From assembly GCA_025642065.1 (NCBI GenBank), contig JAODUP010000352.1, positions 411,605 through 475,604 on the forward strand: DNA of 64,000 bases, read 5' to 3'. The position numbers were made by a program, and so were the translations under genes. How positions within the stretch are numbered: the stretch's first letter is position 1; each line of letters opens with the position of its first letter. The notes beneath the pieces are model-generated. The model was not told where the DNA came from. It was given only the letters and a program-made list of their open reading frames with translations, and did not search any database. The stretch is from Paralvinella palmiformis (lineage: Eukaryota > Annelida > Polychaeta > Terebellida > Alvinellidae). Positions 25,666-38,500 of this stretch are shown piece by piece.

Positions 25666-26107
25666 ATACTAAAACTAATGATGATACAGCATAAATCATA
25701 CACACAGACACATTGATATACTGAAGACAAATGGTCATTAAGCTGATGTTTGACTCAAAGTAGGTCATGATTATATAACAAAGAGGACATTGACACACCA
25801 AAACCTCAGCTATCAACATTTAAGAAAATGGAAAGTAACTGGTTAACTTTTTATATTATTACGTCAATTCTGATCGTCATAATGAGGTCAAAAATTGAAG
25901 TGGCACATAATTGTTGCTATTGTTCAGGTCACATGTTGGCCAATGGCCTACATATATGTCTTTTTAGGTCAGGAGATCAAGGCGTGACTCAGCAAAAAAT
26001 GTAAGCTGCTGCTATTGCTATACATCAGCTCACGCTCTGGCTCTTCTTTTGCGCAGTGACAACCTACTTGATATAATTAGCCCTGGTAGACCGACTGCAA
26101 AAGTTTA

Positions 26108-26390
26108 ATAATGGCCAAAATGGCAGTTATTTTACATGGCTTATCTAGCTCAAATGAGGGAGACCCGTGTGGGCTGTAATATACTGCTTCACCTTGGGGA
26201 CTAATTTTAAATAATTTTTGAATTTACAATAGATAGCATATTTGGCGGAGAAAACCTTGCCAGTTACCTGGTTGGATGTAAAACTCCTCGTACTATAGTG
26301 CCATGGCCGAGATTCGAACCTCTGACCTCCTGCACAGGATGACCATGAGTAAGAAAGTCCCACGCTCTTACCCACTAGGCTGTAGAGTAA
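26108..26390 (-). repeat. SINE family S4 copy
   Basis: Same architecture as 24318-24592. On the minus strand the head is cagcctagtgggtaagagcg and the B box is aggttcgaatctc. Confidence 0.7.
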
Positions 26391-26604
26391 GCCTATATAC
26401 TAACTGACGGGCGGACATTTAAATATCTCCAACACGAATATTTTAAGGATGTTATTTACTGATTAGCTTTGCATACAACTACATCTGTATATTCTGATGT
26501 CATTTGATCTGTCATAGCATTAATTATTTTCTGTGGGATTGCAGATGAAATGTTAACAGCGCAAATCTCAAATGATGTTAATGATAAAATGTTCAAATGG
26601 TGCT

Positions 26605-26765
26605 ATTTTACAGCTACTTTTGTGCACATTGGTAGGCTAAATAATGGCCCAAGCCACCTCCAAAGGCAAACTGATAACTGAAATACCCTTCTGACATAGC
26701 CTGATCAGGGTATGAACCCCAGTGTTACAGATCTGTGTCCAATCACACTGCAAGTTAGAACGTTG
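26605..26765 (-). repeat. SINE family S1, degraded copy
   Basis: Retains cagctacttttgtgcacatt, ggtaggctaaat, cctccaaaggcaa and a diverged tRNA head. Confidence 0.65.
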
Positions 26766-26999
26766 AGCTTATCAACATTATTAAGCATTTATGGCCCTAA
26801 TTATTTGGAAGTCATTTACGATTTTAGCAATCTAACTTTTAATTAATGATGCTCATTTATTAATGTTTACTTCCGCAGCAGCACAGCTCTATTTGTATTA
26901 TTGTGATGGGGGTGGGGTGGGTTGGAGTTGATGTGCTTCAGAATTATGGGTGTAGGATAAAAGTCCCTTAGGATAAAAGCCCTATACCACCAGTTATTT

Positions 27000-27390
27000 T
27001 CCACTCATCGGGGACAACCAGACTCTGGAGTGAAGATGGATTTGGTGACACGACGAAGAGCATCCTTGATACTATCAGTGGCACCCATAGCAGCACGGAC
27101 TTCCACGGAGAGTTCTGGAGCTTGATCAGCTCGTAGCTGCCCTGGAGTAGATCGAGTAGTATGTGCAGCAGCCCTGAGTTCAATACGAGGTTTGGTGGCT
27201 GATACAGTGATATTGTTTGGATCATGAGCATGGAGTGGTCTATGGACCACTCTCAGGATCTGAGAGTCAGTTGTGATGGCACCCTTACATGTCTTGGCAC
27301 ATCTCTGAGAACACTCCCACCTGATGTAGCCTCCGTCTAGGAGGTTTGTCCCTCATTTCTGGTTCAGGATGACTTCCATGTTGTGTATTG
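27000..27390 (-). pseudogene. FLYWCH-type zinc-finger fragment, probably transposon-derived
   Basis: Minus-strand frame: LLDGGYIRWECSQRC, TCKGAITTDSQILRVVHRP, LHAHD, followed by about 80 residues rich in Ala, Arg and Thr (RIELRAAAHTTRS, IKDALRRVTKSI). The WxC...C...H...H pattern fits a FLYWCH zinc finger, a fold often found next to MULE-type transposases. A TGA interrupts the N-terminal side (LNQK*GTNLL) and TGA ends it at 27005. No transposase domain is adjacent, so it is a remnant, either of a transposon or of a host FLYWCH gene. Confidence 0.55.
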
Positions 27391-29049
27391 GTTGAACTGA
27401 TAAATGACTATTATAATACTAAGAGAATACTGATGTTGACTTGATTATAGCAATTATAAGCCTTTTGATCAGTACAAGACAATTCTGAACTGCTCTTAGT
27501 TCAAAGTTTTCATATAAATTATTAACATGTAAGTAAGTGCAACAGTTTTTTTGAACAATATTCATTATTAAATAACTTATTTATGGTGCATGAACAACTG
27601 CCCACCAGACAAATGCTCCAATTGAGACAAATGCGATTGGACAAATGCCCACCAAGAACAAATCTATTAAAAAAATACACAAATAAAAAAAGAAATAAAG
27701 GACAAAATTAAACGAATTCTTTTCATTTATTTACATTCTGAATCATGAATAATGATTACAATGAATGAACCCCTCAATATTATATGATTGCAATCATGGA
27801 TATAATTTATAAAGGACAATACAAAACATTACAATTGATGACATAAAGAAGCCTAAAGATTACATGGCTTAAATGAAATAATTAATTTTCAACATTGAAG
27901 AACTTTAATCTTCTAGTTCAAGTTCATTGCATTTGAATAATATGGCTTCTAAAGGCCTCAGTTAAATTTCAATAATAAATAACTTTAATTAAATTAATTA
28001 CTATTAAGTATCAAATGGAAATCTAAACAATTTAAAAAAAATTGTTTTAGTTCAATGTTTTGCTTAATTGTGGGCATTTTTCCTACAATCCTTATTTATA
28101 TGTATATTGGTTGCAAGTGTTTATTAATTTATTAATTGGGTATTATCATGGCAATTTTCCCCAAATTAAATTTCTCATTGTAGGCAAACTGTTGGCAAAT
28201 AGTTGTATCTTGTCTGTTGGGAAAACATTGGCCTAGGGAAGACAATGACATTAGCCCAATGTAGTTTTCCAATATTGGGAGTTTGGGTCAATTGGGACAC
28301 AATGACAATATATGTGCATCATTTGACTAACATTGGTACAACATCGTTCTGCCATCTGGGTATTATTTATAGCCAATATAGGGGTCTAGAATGATTGGGT
28401 ATAGGGGATATAAGGCCAATACACAACCATTATGGGTCAAAGGTCAAGGTCATTATAATAAAAATAATCCTTAGTTCCCATAGAATACTAAACATCAAAT
28501 TTGTAGGTGAATAACTCCCTTCTTTTTAAGTTACAACCTATTTTCCTCCTGCTGGTTTGTGAAAATCTATGAAATAATCACAGTTTTGGATTCACTGTTC
28601 CCATCTTATAGCATTAGCGACCTACCCCCGTAATTTGGGGTGTTTAAAGTACTATGTCTTCTTAACAACTTGGCCAATGTTTTAAAACTTAACAGTTCTG
28701 GAATCTGTGAGCTGAGTACTTTACAATGTGCTAAGAGATATTGCAATAATAACAACTTTATCAAAGTACCTAATAAGGGATAGATATGGAAGATGTTTTC
28801 TTGATACGTCATCTGGCAATTGATAGGCCTAATTATCGGCTAATGATAATCATAATTTAAGGTTTCGTTTTCATTTAAGCCAAACGTTGAATAAATAAAT
28901 GGATATAAGATTATAATTTTTTTTAAATAATTAAAATATCAAAACTATCACTACAAACGTAACAACGTATTACTCTATCGCTGTGTTACGGACAGTAAGT
29001 TACTAAGTAACACAATAACCGTGAATTAGTTAATAATAAGTGCCATTCA

Positions 29050-29115
29050 CACTGTGACTGTCACTCAGTCAGTCAGTGACTCAGTCAGTGTCACCGACAC
29101 TGTCACTGACAAGCG
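29050..29115. promoter_or_regulatory. GTCA/TGAC cluster upstream of POLR3G
   Basis: Dense alternation of GTCA, TGAC, CAGTCAGTG and CACTGTCACTGAC on both strands, including a TGACTCA (AP-1/bZIP consensus) at 29077-29083. It lies about 320-390 bases before the POLR3G start codon. The sequence pattern is seen; regulatory use is inferred. Confidence 0.35.
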
Positions 29116-29437
29116 ACCTGACCCGATATAGCCAGCACGAAATCTGTCATAACACTTACCCTAATTATTAAACAGAACTACTCCTCTTATCAACGCATGA
29201 TATCATCACACCGCACTTAACCATTCTCATATCAACTGTACAAACACGCATTAGAGTCTGGAAAGACACTAGTCGCCCACTCATAGATCTAGATTACATT
29301 TGTAAACAAATATAAGTTGGTGCTGCCATCTATCGAATAAATGACAATATGATGTGGTGCTGCCCTCTTGTGAGTGACATTCCAAAAAAAACGGCGTGCT
29401 GTGTGTGACATGGGAAAATAAGAATTCGTCGTTAGTT

Positions 29438-29563
29438 ATGGCTGGAAGAGGTGGCCGAGGTAGAGGACGTGGTAAAAATATTTCATTTAATGTAGAATCT
29501 CTCGGTTTTGGACGTGGAGAAGCCTTGCCGACGCCCATTCTACAACCGCCTCCAACATATCCG
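29438..29563 (+). CDS. POLR3G: POLR3G exon 1
   Basis: 42 codons, start ATG in context gttATGG. Encodes the Gly/Arg-rich N-terminus and LQPPPTYP. Donor CCG|GTGAGA. Confidence 0.94.
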
Positions 29564-32500
29564 GTGAGAAGATACGTGTTTGTCCGAGTTTAGTTCGCCC
29601 CACAACAGATTCGACCCAGTGAACTCGGCCAACCCCATAATATTACAAACAAAAATGAGCTATAGTTTTAATAAAGACTGTACTGACGTAACATTTTATA
29701 CAATGTCGGAAAGCAGAGACTTTTAGAAGCATAATGCTGGTATTGAAGACATTTTTCTGATAAATAAGTATATTATAGGAGTCTTACACACAAAACAATC
29801 AATAACTTGAATAAATAGGCAACTGGCAGAGTGACTGTGCAGACTTGTTTCGTACAGGGTCAGGGGCATGGCTACATACATAACCAGGGTTCCTACACTT
29901 CCTGAAAAACATGGAAAACAAAATCAGGAGATGTCTGTGGACAAAATATTGCCTGAACCAAAAAGCTCATCAATAAATATTATGCCTGTCGAAGAAAACT
30001 TCTATTTTAGAAGAAAAAGAGTACCTATAGCTATGCATAGTCTTGATATCCCATGTTAGTTAAAATTGAAATTAAGGAGACTGTACCATAAAATGTCAGT
30101 AAATGATCATATATTGAATAAAAATATTGCCTGTGAAAAAAAATCCACTTAGAACCAAAAATCCCATGAATAAATATTATGCCTGTAGAAGAAAACTTCA
30201 ATTATAGAAGAAAAGGTGCTGGTACATAGTTTTGATATCCTATGTCAGATAAAATCTTTTGATGTCATACCCTGTGAGTAGTTTCATTAGCTCATTAAAA
30301 TTTATCGTCCTATTTACTGATACCATAAATTGTCACCATCATAGTTGACCTTGATAGGATGACTAAAATGGATAGATTGATAGAGATTGAGATTTATGAT
30401 TATCCCAAATTATGTTCATTTTGAGGTGCTGGGGAATATAGAATAGAATTTTATTTCCAACAGTAAGGTAGACTATACCCAATTTAAAGCAGAAACAAGA
30501 AATTGAATATTTTTAGGCATTCAGATTTTCTAGGCTAAATATGGTAATGCCTTAATTTTCAATTCAGTGATCTATTTTAATTGATGACATTAACCAGCAA
30601 CAATATGCTGCCAATTATGGATGAAAAACTAGCACACTTTGATAAACCCATGCAATAAAGAACCACAGAGTGGATTTAGTGTAACATACAAATTAAGTCA
30701 CAGTGTAGACCTGAGATATATCACTTTCCAGCTCATTAATCAACCCGCTTATTTAGTATGTTAATAAGGTGGAACTTAGAATTTGAGATATTCTGACATC
30801 CAGACTTTACTTTTCCACAACCGAACAATTGTTGCTTTGTAGACAAATCAAGCATTGTCAGTTGGACTCTGTTATCGTGTCCATTAAACAACTTGACATC
30901 TGCATTAACCAGTGTTCTTATTATTTAAGTGTTATGAAAACAATTTTACAACAGGATTGGTTTACAAGAAGTTCTAGAATTAGTTCTATGTTATCACTTT
31001 CTGCATAAAAGAACAAAAACAGATTAATGAACAGTGAATAAGACAAATTAACGTAGTACAAGCATAATGAAAGTGAATGAAAAACTGTAAATGACAATGA
31101 ATGTTATCAGGGCAATGACCGAATTATTGATTTCTGTAATTAATTACTTTAGGTACCTGGTAATATACAGTTCTTATTAATTATTGCTCTATCCAATTAA
31201 TATGGGGAAAAATAAGCTTGTTATCATATAATATCATTCTCATGAGTGATTATTATTTAGTCTTTATGCTGTTCACATCCTAGAGATGTATATAATTTAG
31301 TGTGATTAAACCATAACCTGTAGGTTTTCAGTGCAGTGTTATAATCAGTGTGCTATAAGAGTGTCCTCTTTGTAAATGTACATCCTTTTAAGCAGAGGTG
31401 TATTTCTGTGATAGCCACAGTATATATGCCTTCTTTGTAAATGTACATCAATCTAAGTGAGCCGTGATAGCGCAGTTAGTTAGAGCGTAGGATTCGTATC
31501 CGAACAGTCTCGGGTTCGAGGCTCCATGAGCTGCAATGCTATCATGTGGCGACTGGTTCACTGATCCAAAATCTGACAGGATGTGATGGCTATGTGTTTG
31601 AGTAACACTTTGCGCCTGTAATAGCAGCATGCGTTGTATGTTTCCTTGGGAGTTGAGATATATGCTGGGTGGAAACAGGTCTGAGTCAGGGATAATAATA
31701 TTGTAAATATTATTGTAAAGTGCCTTAGAGCATCTTCTAGCTGAATAGGGCGCTATATAAATATTATATTATTAAGCAAAGATGTGTATTTCTGTGATAG
31801 ACATTGCCAGTATTAATGGCCTTTTTTCATGCCAATATTTTACAAAGAGAAAACTATAGTAATTTATTATTTAAAAAAAGACTAATATTAATATATCTAA
31901 ATTAAACAAAAATTCGATAAAATTAAGAAAACCTTTCTGTACCTTCAAAACTATTAATTCAAATAAAGATTTCTTAATATATCTTTCACTATCTGTCACA
32001 GTACCATCTGAGAAGAATATACTGGGTAACAGCTAAACTGACATACTCTAGTACATTTTAGCATATTATATTATTAGGTTTTATAAATATCGGATAAAAA
32101 TAGAAAACACCCTGAAATATCCCTATTTTGGACTTTAAGCCACCTGTATTACCAAATTAAATTTGAAAATTGGCTTTATATGATTTGTTTATTTATAACA
32201 TTTTAATAAAAAGATTGGGATGTATCTATTTATATGGTTTTCTTATACACTGTTACCATTCTTCATATAATTCATCTAACTCCTTCATTCATTTTGTGCC
32301 TCCTAGAAAGAACAAAAATATAAATTAATTGAAAGAGTAACAACAGCAGTTAACTCAGATATATAACACAGTTTTAATTTAAATAAAACAATAAAAACAG
32401 TGAAGGTACACTCTATGATTTGGAGAATTCATTTACAACATTAATGAGCTGACCATCCTGATCAAGAAACCGTTTTGCAGAACAGCAATATATCTATTTA

Positions 32501-35500
32501 AGAAGCAGGAAATTTTCACATTCCTCAATTAGACAACCGTTCCTCAACTTTTTGCAGTTGTCATCTGCTCACATCTGGAATATAGCAGCTCCATATGGCA
32601 CCCAAGATTCTGATGGAGAAAGTTGAGGTTCAGATGTGAGCCACATAGTTCATTCTCAAACTAAATTATCTTTTGTGAAGACTGACTGAGATATCATAGG
32701 AGATGAGGGGACAAGTTAATCAGTGATTGCATTATGTATTATGCTTATTGCTCCATTTATTAGTTGTATATGTGTGTCTTGTGAAAACATTTACTTGTTT
32801 ATTTTCAGGTGCCACAATTTAAATGTTTGCCGTTAGTGACGTCAGAAGAACAAGACTACCTCATCACATTGAAACATGATCTCCGGATGGCTATGCAGGA
32901 TTCACCTTATTACATTAAGCCGCAGCAGAAGAAATGTGACATCGAAAGATACTCCGACAAATATCACGTATCGAAACATGACAAGTGGCAGCCGGGTAAA
33001 TATATGTGATCTGCACTAAGATATTGTTGAACTGACGAAGACGAAGATTGTTTTAGAGTTTATTAAACAGACCAAAGTTATGGCAACTTCATATTTTATT
33101 TCCTTTAGGCCAGTGTTTTTTGAATACTTGTTTTACGGAAAATTTGCCTCCCAAAAATTAGGGTCAGTTGGTCGGGACAATAAAAAAATTCGCTGAAAAC
33201 ACAGGGTCGGTAAAAAAACCACAACAATGTTTCGTATAACATATCCTTTTGCTGAAGCTATTTATATGTTTAAAACATTTTATGTGACTCATTACCAAGC
33301 GTATTATAAACAAATAATTACATCATCTTGCCAATTTCTGGTAATATTCAATGGTACTTTCAAGAGCAGTTGATAAAGTGTCCATCTAGTATCTTCCTTA
33401 TTAAATGAAATATTAACAGAAAGTAGTTGCTATTAGATGTACATCATATTTACACCAGCTGCAACCTGTGATTCACACAGGAATGTTTGGATACATTTAA
33501 AAAAAAAATATGACTGGTAATTAACAATAACTCCTAGGATATCATTCCATAGAATGATCACTTGTTAAATGGCAGTAAAATTATTTTAATGTAAAGTATG
33601 TTATAGTTCAGGGAATTTGGTGTTCACTGGTATCTGGGCCCAGATGCTTCAGCGACGAATGCCAGCCAAGAGATGAGATAACATCAGCACCTCCATTGAG
33701 TGAAAATCTCTTCATGAGAAGCCATGTTGATGTTTTTCTATGTTTTGCTCATATAGTGTTCGGTTACACATATACATTTCTTAGTAAATGAATTCGTAAT
33801 TGAGTCGTGTATGGTCTCTTGAGTGGAAAGATGTGGGTTAAACTATCTGAAGTTTGATGCCTGTTCCTTTCAGTTAAAATAATATATTAGAATACTAAAC
33901 GCTGATATCATTTTATTTCATTTGGACAAATATCTCTGTTAGATCAGAACTTTTGATCAGAGAATGAAAATGTCAATTCTATTATAATGAGTCATATAAT
34001 AATTTTATCTGATTTCTTATATAAAGTTCAGTAATTAAAATCATAATATTAATGGTTTTTTCCCTCCATTTTATATCAACTAAGCTGGAACAAGTAATCA
34101 GTCGCATTAACCATTCTAAAATGTTTCGTGATTTTGAACAGATTGGCAAAGATTACCTTTAGAACTCCAACAAAAAAAGAAAAAGTTGATCAAGAAGACT
34201 CAGGTTGTCAAGAAACAACAAACAGTGGACATCTCGGAAAAACTTAAGGTATAAATCATGAAACTTGAGTAAGATTTTGAACTTTGAGTTAAATGTAATA
34301 TTATCATTGTGAATAATCTTATTTTTGAAGGACACCGTTTACCAGTTATTGATTTACTTTTCGGCTATTTTGGTAGTAGAATAATTCAGTTTATTTCCAT
34401 GGCAGAGCACCTTATGTAAAGTGCGTAAAAACCTTTTCTGTGCACTTGATATTATCGATCCCTAAGTGATAATGGTATTCCAATAAATTAATTCATTTCC
34501 TACAGAAGTATTCAGCAAGCAGCCCACTTAATGCAGAATTGTGGTTTCAAAATGACCTTTCTGCTAAGTGATTCAATTACAAATTCAATCACAACATGCA
34601 ATCCATTAAGTACGAGTCTCTTCCTTCCTTCTATGGTTGTTTTATGGCCACTCTTGTGCACATAATAGTCCAAATGGCCCTAACATAATTAAGTGAAGTG
34701 ACAAATATAACACCCTTTAGACATAGCTATACCAGGATTTGAACTCTAGTGCTAGAGGTGTGTGGTAAACCACACTACCATATCACCAATAGTGATGCCC
34801 TCTTTGTTTTCTTTGTGCAGATTTCCTTGTGTATGCAATACTCAGACCAGGATGTTTACTGCCTGACAAATATAACACCCTTTAGACATAGCTATACCAG
34901 GATTTGAACTCTAGTGCTAGAGGTGTGTGGTAAACCACACTACCATATCACCAATAGTGATGCCCTCTTTGTTTTCTTTGTGCAGATTTCCTTGTGTATG
35001 CAATACTCAGACCAGGATGTTTACTGTCTGACTATCTTCTAGATCCAGGTCACCAAGATCGGTGTCTGGTGTATTATTCCAGAGCCCTACTGTTTCCTAG
35101 AAAGAATGAATTCTTAAATGCTTAAGTCCAGGATGTTTACTGCCTGACTATCGTCTAGATCCAGGTCACCAAGATCGGTGTCTGGTGTATTATTCCAGAG
35201 CCCTACTGTTTCCTAGAAAGAATGAATTCTTAAATGCTTAAGTCCTGAACTTGGACTAATGGAATATTGTCAACTAGATGAACACACTATCTCTCTGACT
35301 AGCAGCATCTCGTGAATAATTCAGTTTTAGTAGATAATTGTACTTAAACATTTAATTGATACTTTTGATACATCTATTTAAAGAGGTATATGTAAAGGAT
35401 ATCATCATTTAATCTATGTATATTTTTCTGCTGCCTTATGTGTAATATATAAAGCTCATAACTCATGTTTTCACTTCTGTTGTTTGTGGCTTCACACTAC

Positions 35501-38500
35501 CCATTTGCCTGTTCACTTGTAGTGATATTCTTATGTCAATAGATTAATTTTTGACTGTTTAGCAACCAGTTATGAGATTCTGAGTGGCACATACATAATT
35601 ATTTTAATATTTCCTGTTTATTATAAATATGTGTTAGATTATGGTAATATGTGGGTTAGTATTATTCTATCCGGCAACACATATAGATCACCAAATAAAA
35701 CAGAACAGTACACCTGTCCTATCATATGCTCAAATCATCCATGTCAGAACTTCATGCAAAACTAATATAATGCTATTTCTCTAATCACACTGATGAAACT
35801 TTCCTGGATTTATCCGGAAATCCGGATTTTTGCTCAACAGAAAAATGTTCCGGATTTCCCGTAGGAGGTAGTAAGGCACAGTCATGTCATTGATGTATTT
35901 TTTGAAAATTCTGAGCTTCATCACTGTAATTAGTCTGCTATTTATTCCTTTAAAAAGATGTAAAGTTGTTATGGTCAAAACATCATTATATTGTATGGAA
36001 TATGGTAAGAAAATGAATTGTGCCATCCATATAGGATTATCATTATACATGTTGTTGTTGTTTAGGTACTTGAGGAGAAGGAGGTCCGCGGAGATGAAGA
36101 AGTTGAAGTGGAGGAAGAAGAAGAAGAGAAAAAACCAGAGGAAGGAGAAGAATTAGAAGAATACGATGAATCTGATCTGGAAGAGGTAAATTATCAGTGA
36201 TATTTAGTACATCTACTATTGTATGACCTGCTTTTGTGCTATGTCTCATGTCGTTTTTAGGGGCGCCTCCATGGTCTAGTTGGTAGTGCATTGGACCACA
36301 GATCACTATCACTGAGATTGAATCTTGGCATGGGCATATCTGAAGGGTGTTTCATCTTTGACTTCGCTTCATTACCTTTGGAGATCACTTGGCCCATTTA
36401 GCCTGCCATGTGCACAAAAGTGACCGTAAAACATCAATCATCGTCATCTTTTGTTGCTTCCTGTTGTGTAATTGTCCAGCATTGACAACATTATTTTTGA
36501 AGTTTATCGATGAAGGATTATGAGATGTAGTGGAAATAATCTTCGGGAAAGAATAAGAGATTACGAGTATTTTAATTTATTTGATTCCTTCAGTCTCGGT
36601 TCAACACGTATGATCAGTGTTGATTCAAGATTGCTTTTTGTTGGCTTTCAGTGATTTTCTTGGCAAGTGCCTCAAATTAGTGATCTGTTCTTGATCAGGT
36701 CATGCCATTTCAGTATTCCTTTCCTTTATTGTATTCACTGTATATATATATTTATAGAATCCTCATAGTTCCACAGGTAGTGGGGAATCATTGGTTTTGA
36801 GTGAATGAGTTTAAGAATGATACATTATCCCATAACATCTGGTTAATGAATGTGACCTAATAGTGAACAACCAATATTGATTACCGGTGCATCATAAGGG
36901 TAATGCTGAGGATTAGCTGCTTTTAAGCTGTCAAAAGTATGGTCTGGACTTGTTGGATGGGATTTGGAAATGGGCTTATTTCTACACCGGCCCACACATA
37001 TATGTTTGTTTGTCACGTTATGAAGGAAAGATACCGAGAGACTGGGAGCTAAGTACTCTTATAACAATACATAAGGGGAAAGCTGATCCATTGTAGTGAC
37101 GGTCATATCGGGTGATAAAGGTTAGAACATGGAATGAAGGTATTGGATAGTGTTTTGGAGTAAAGATTAAGAGAGAAAATTAGTACAGATAGAATGCAAT
37201 TTTGATTTATGCCGGGAAAAGGGATGACGAATGCAATAGTCATTGTATGGTAGCTGCAATAGACGTTTCTGGCAAGAATGACATTTTTGATGCATTTGTG
37301 AATAGCGAAGTTTAAGGTGAAGGTGAGAGAACACCAGCATCAGTGCTGAGTCCTGTATTATTTGTGGCTGCTATGGAAGCACTGATATGTGAGGCCACTA
37401 ACGGATTGGCATCAGTGGCAAGACTGTATTGTACGTGGGGAAAGTTTAGAGCTGTCATGGATCTTGACAAGGAAGACTGTGTCATCGAATTTAAAAAAGG
37501 AAGATGTATGTGACATGCCTGTGGAGTGCAATGGGGTATGGAAGTGACAATTGGGCCATGAAATGCTGAGCAGGTGGGATGATTTGATCGGACCGAGATG
37601 AGAATGCTGTGGTGGATGTACAGTGTGTCTCTAAGGGATAAGGTACCAAGTATGAAACTGAGGGAGAAAATGGAGATTGAACTGAAATAGGTTGAGGTAG
37701 CTGGGACATGTATTACGTAAAGATGATGGCGACTTGATGACGAGAAGCATGCTGTATGATGTGGACGCTGTAAGGGGTAGAGGAAGAACGATGATGACAT
37801 GGAATCAGGTGGTGAAAAAGGATGTGGGCTGAATAAGGTAGATGTACAAGATTGGATAAAATGGAGAAGACTGTTGTGGAAACCCCCCATACCAACCCCA
37901 ACCCCCTCCTAATAGGGTAAAATGGCCGAAAAGGAATTATTCCATCATTTGTTCTTGTCACGTTATGAATAAATGCAAACATTAAGTTTGATTTGCTTCA
38001 CATCTTAAAAAGCTTTTTCTGATTACAGAATTAAGTCTTTATCTTAGAAATGACTAAGCAAGGCAGATAATCTATATATTAATTAAATGACTGGACATAA
38101 CTGAACAAATTGTTACCATAAACTAGGTGAATATTAATAGTTCGTAACACTAACACCGAACACATCTCAATATCCGTATGCAACAGTATCTGCTTCAATG
38201 AGACTAGTTGTACAGTAAAAAGAGGCACACGCGGTTTAACCAGAGACACAAACTGATTCAAATATCGAAGCCATACATTGATGTGATGCAAAAACGTTCC
38301 GGTTGTGACGTCACGACTGCCGATTGAATTCCAAAGATGGCTCCAGCGCATACTCTCTTGTAGGCGCTGAGGCATGACCAAATACGGGTATTATTTCACT
38401 GGAACTATTTTTTGGGACGACCGTAACTACTATTTTTACACAAGCAAGCTAATTCTACACTAAAACAATCAATTGCCCGAGGCTTTCAAGGGATATATAT

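Larger units (their letters stand above)
21041..29437. other. Intergenic region between the divergent SLC7 and POLR3G genes
   Basis: The two genes are transcribed away from each other, so both promoters should lie here. The region holds SINEs of families S1-S4, a hAT-like TIR element, an L2-like LINE in two pieces and a FLYWCH-type fragment, all annotated separately. No host gene could be supported. About 23050-24150, 25300-25600 and 27400-29000 look like plain AT-rich DNA; 28060-28440 has many ATTGG/CCAAT pentamers. Confidence 0.6.

Noticed and set aside
28020..28440. ATTGG/CCAAT-rich stretch as a promoter array
   Set aside because: Spacing is irregular and no gene start lies nearby; more likely a decayed repeat.
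34700..35243. CRISPR-like array
   Set aside because: The repeats are two-copy tandem duplications of 165 and 116 bases without short repeats and spacers, in an animal intron.
37312..37890. A 192-codon minus-strand open frame rich in Ser, Pro and His
   Set aside because: It is antisense to the degenerate LINE at 37025-37954. The plus strand carries the family motifs.
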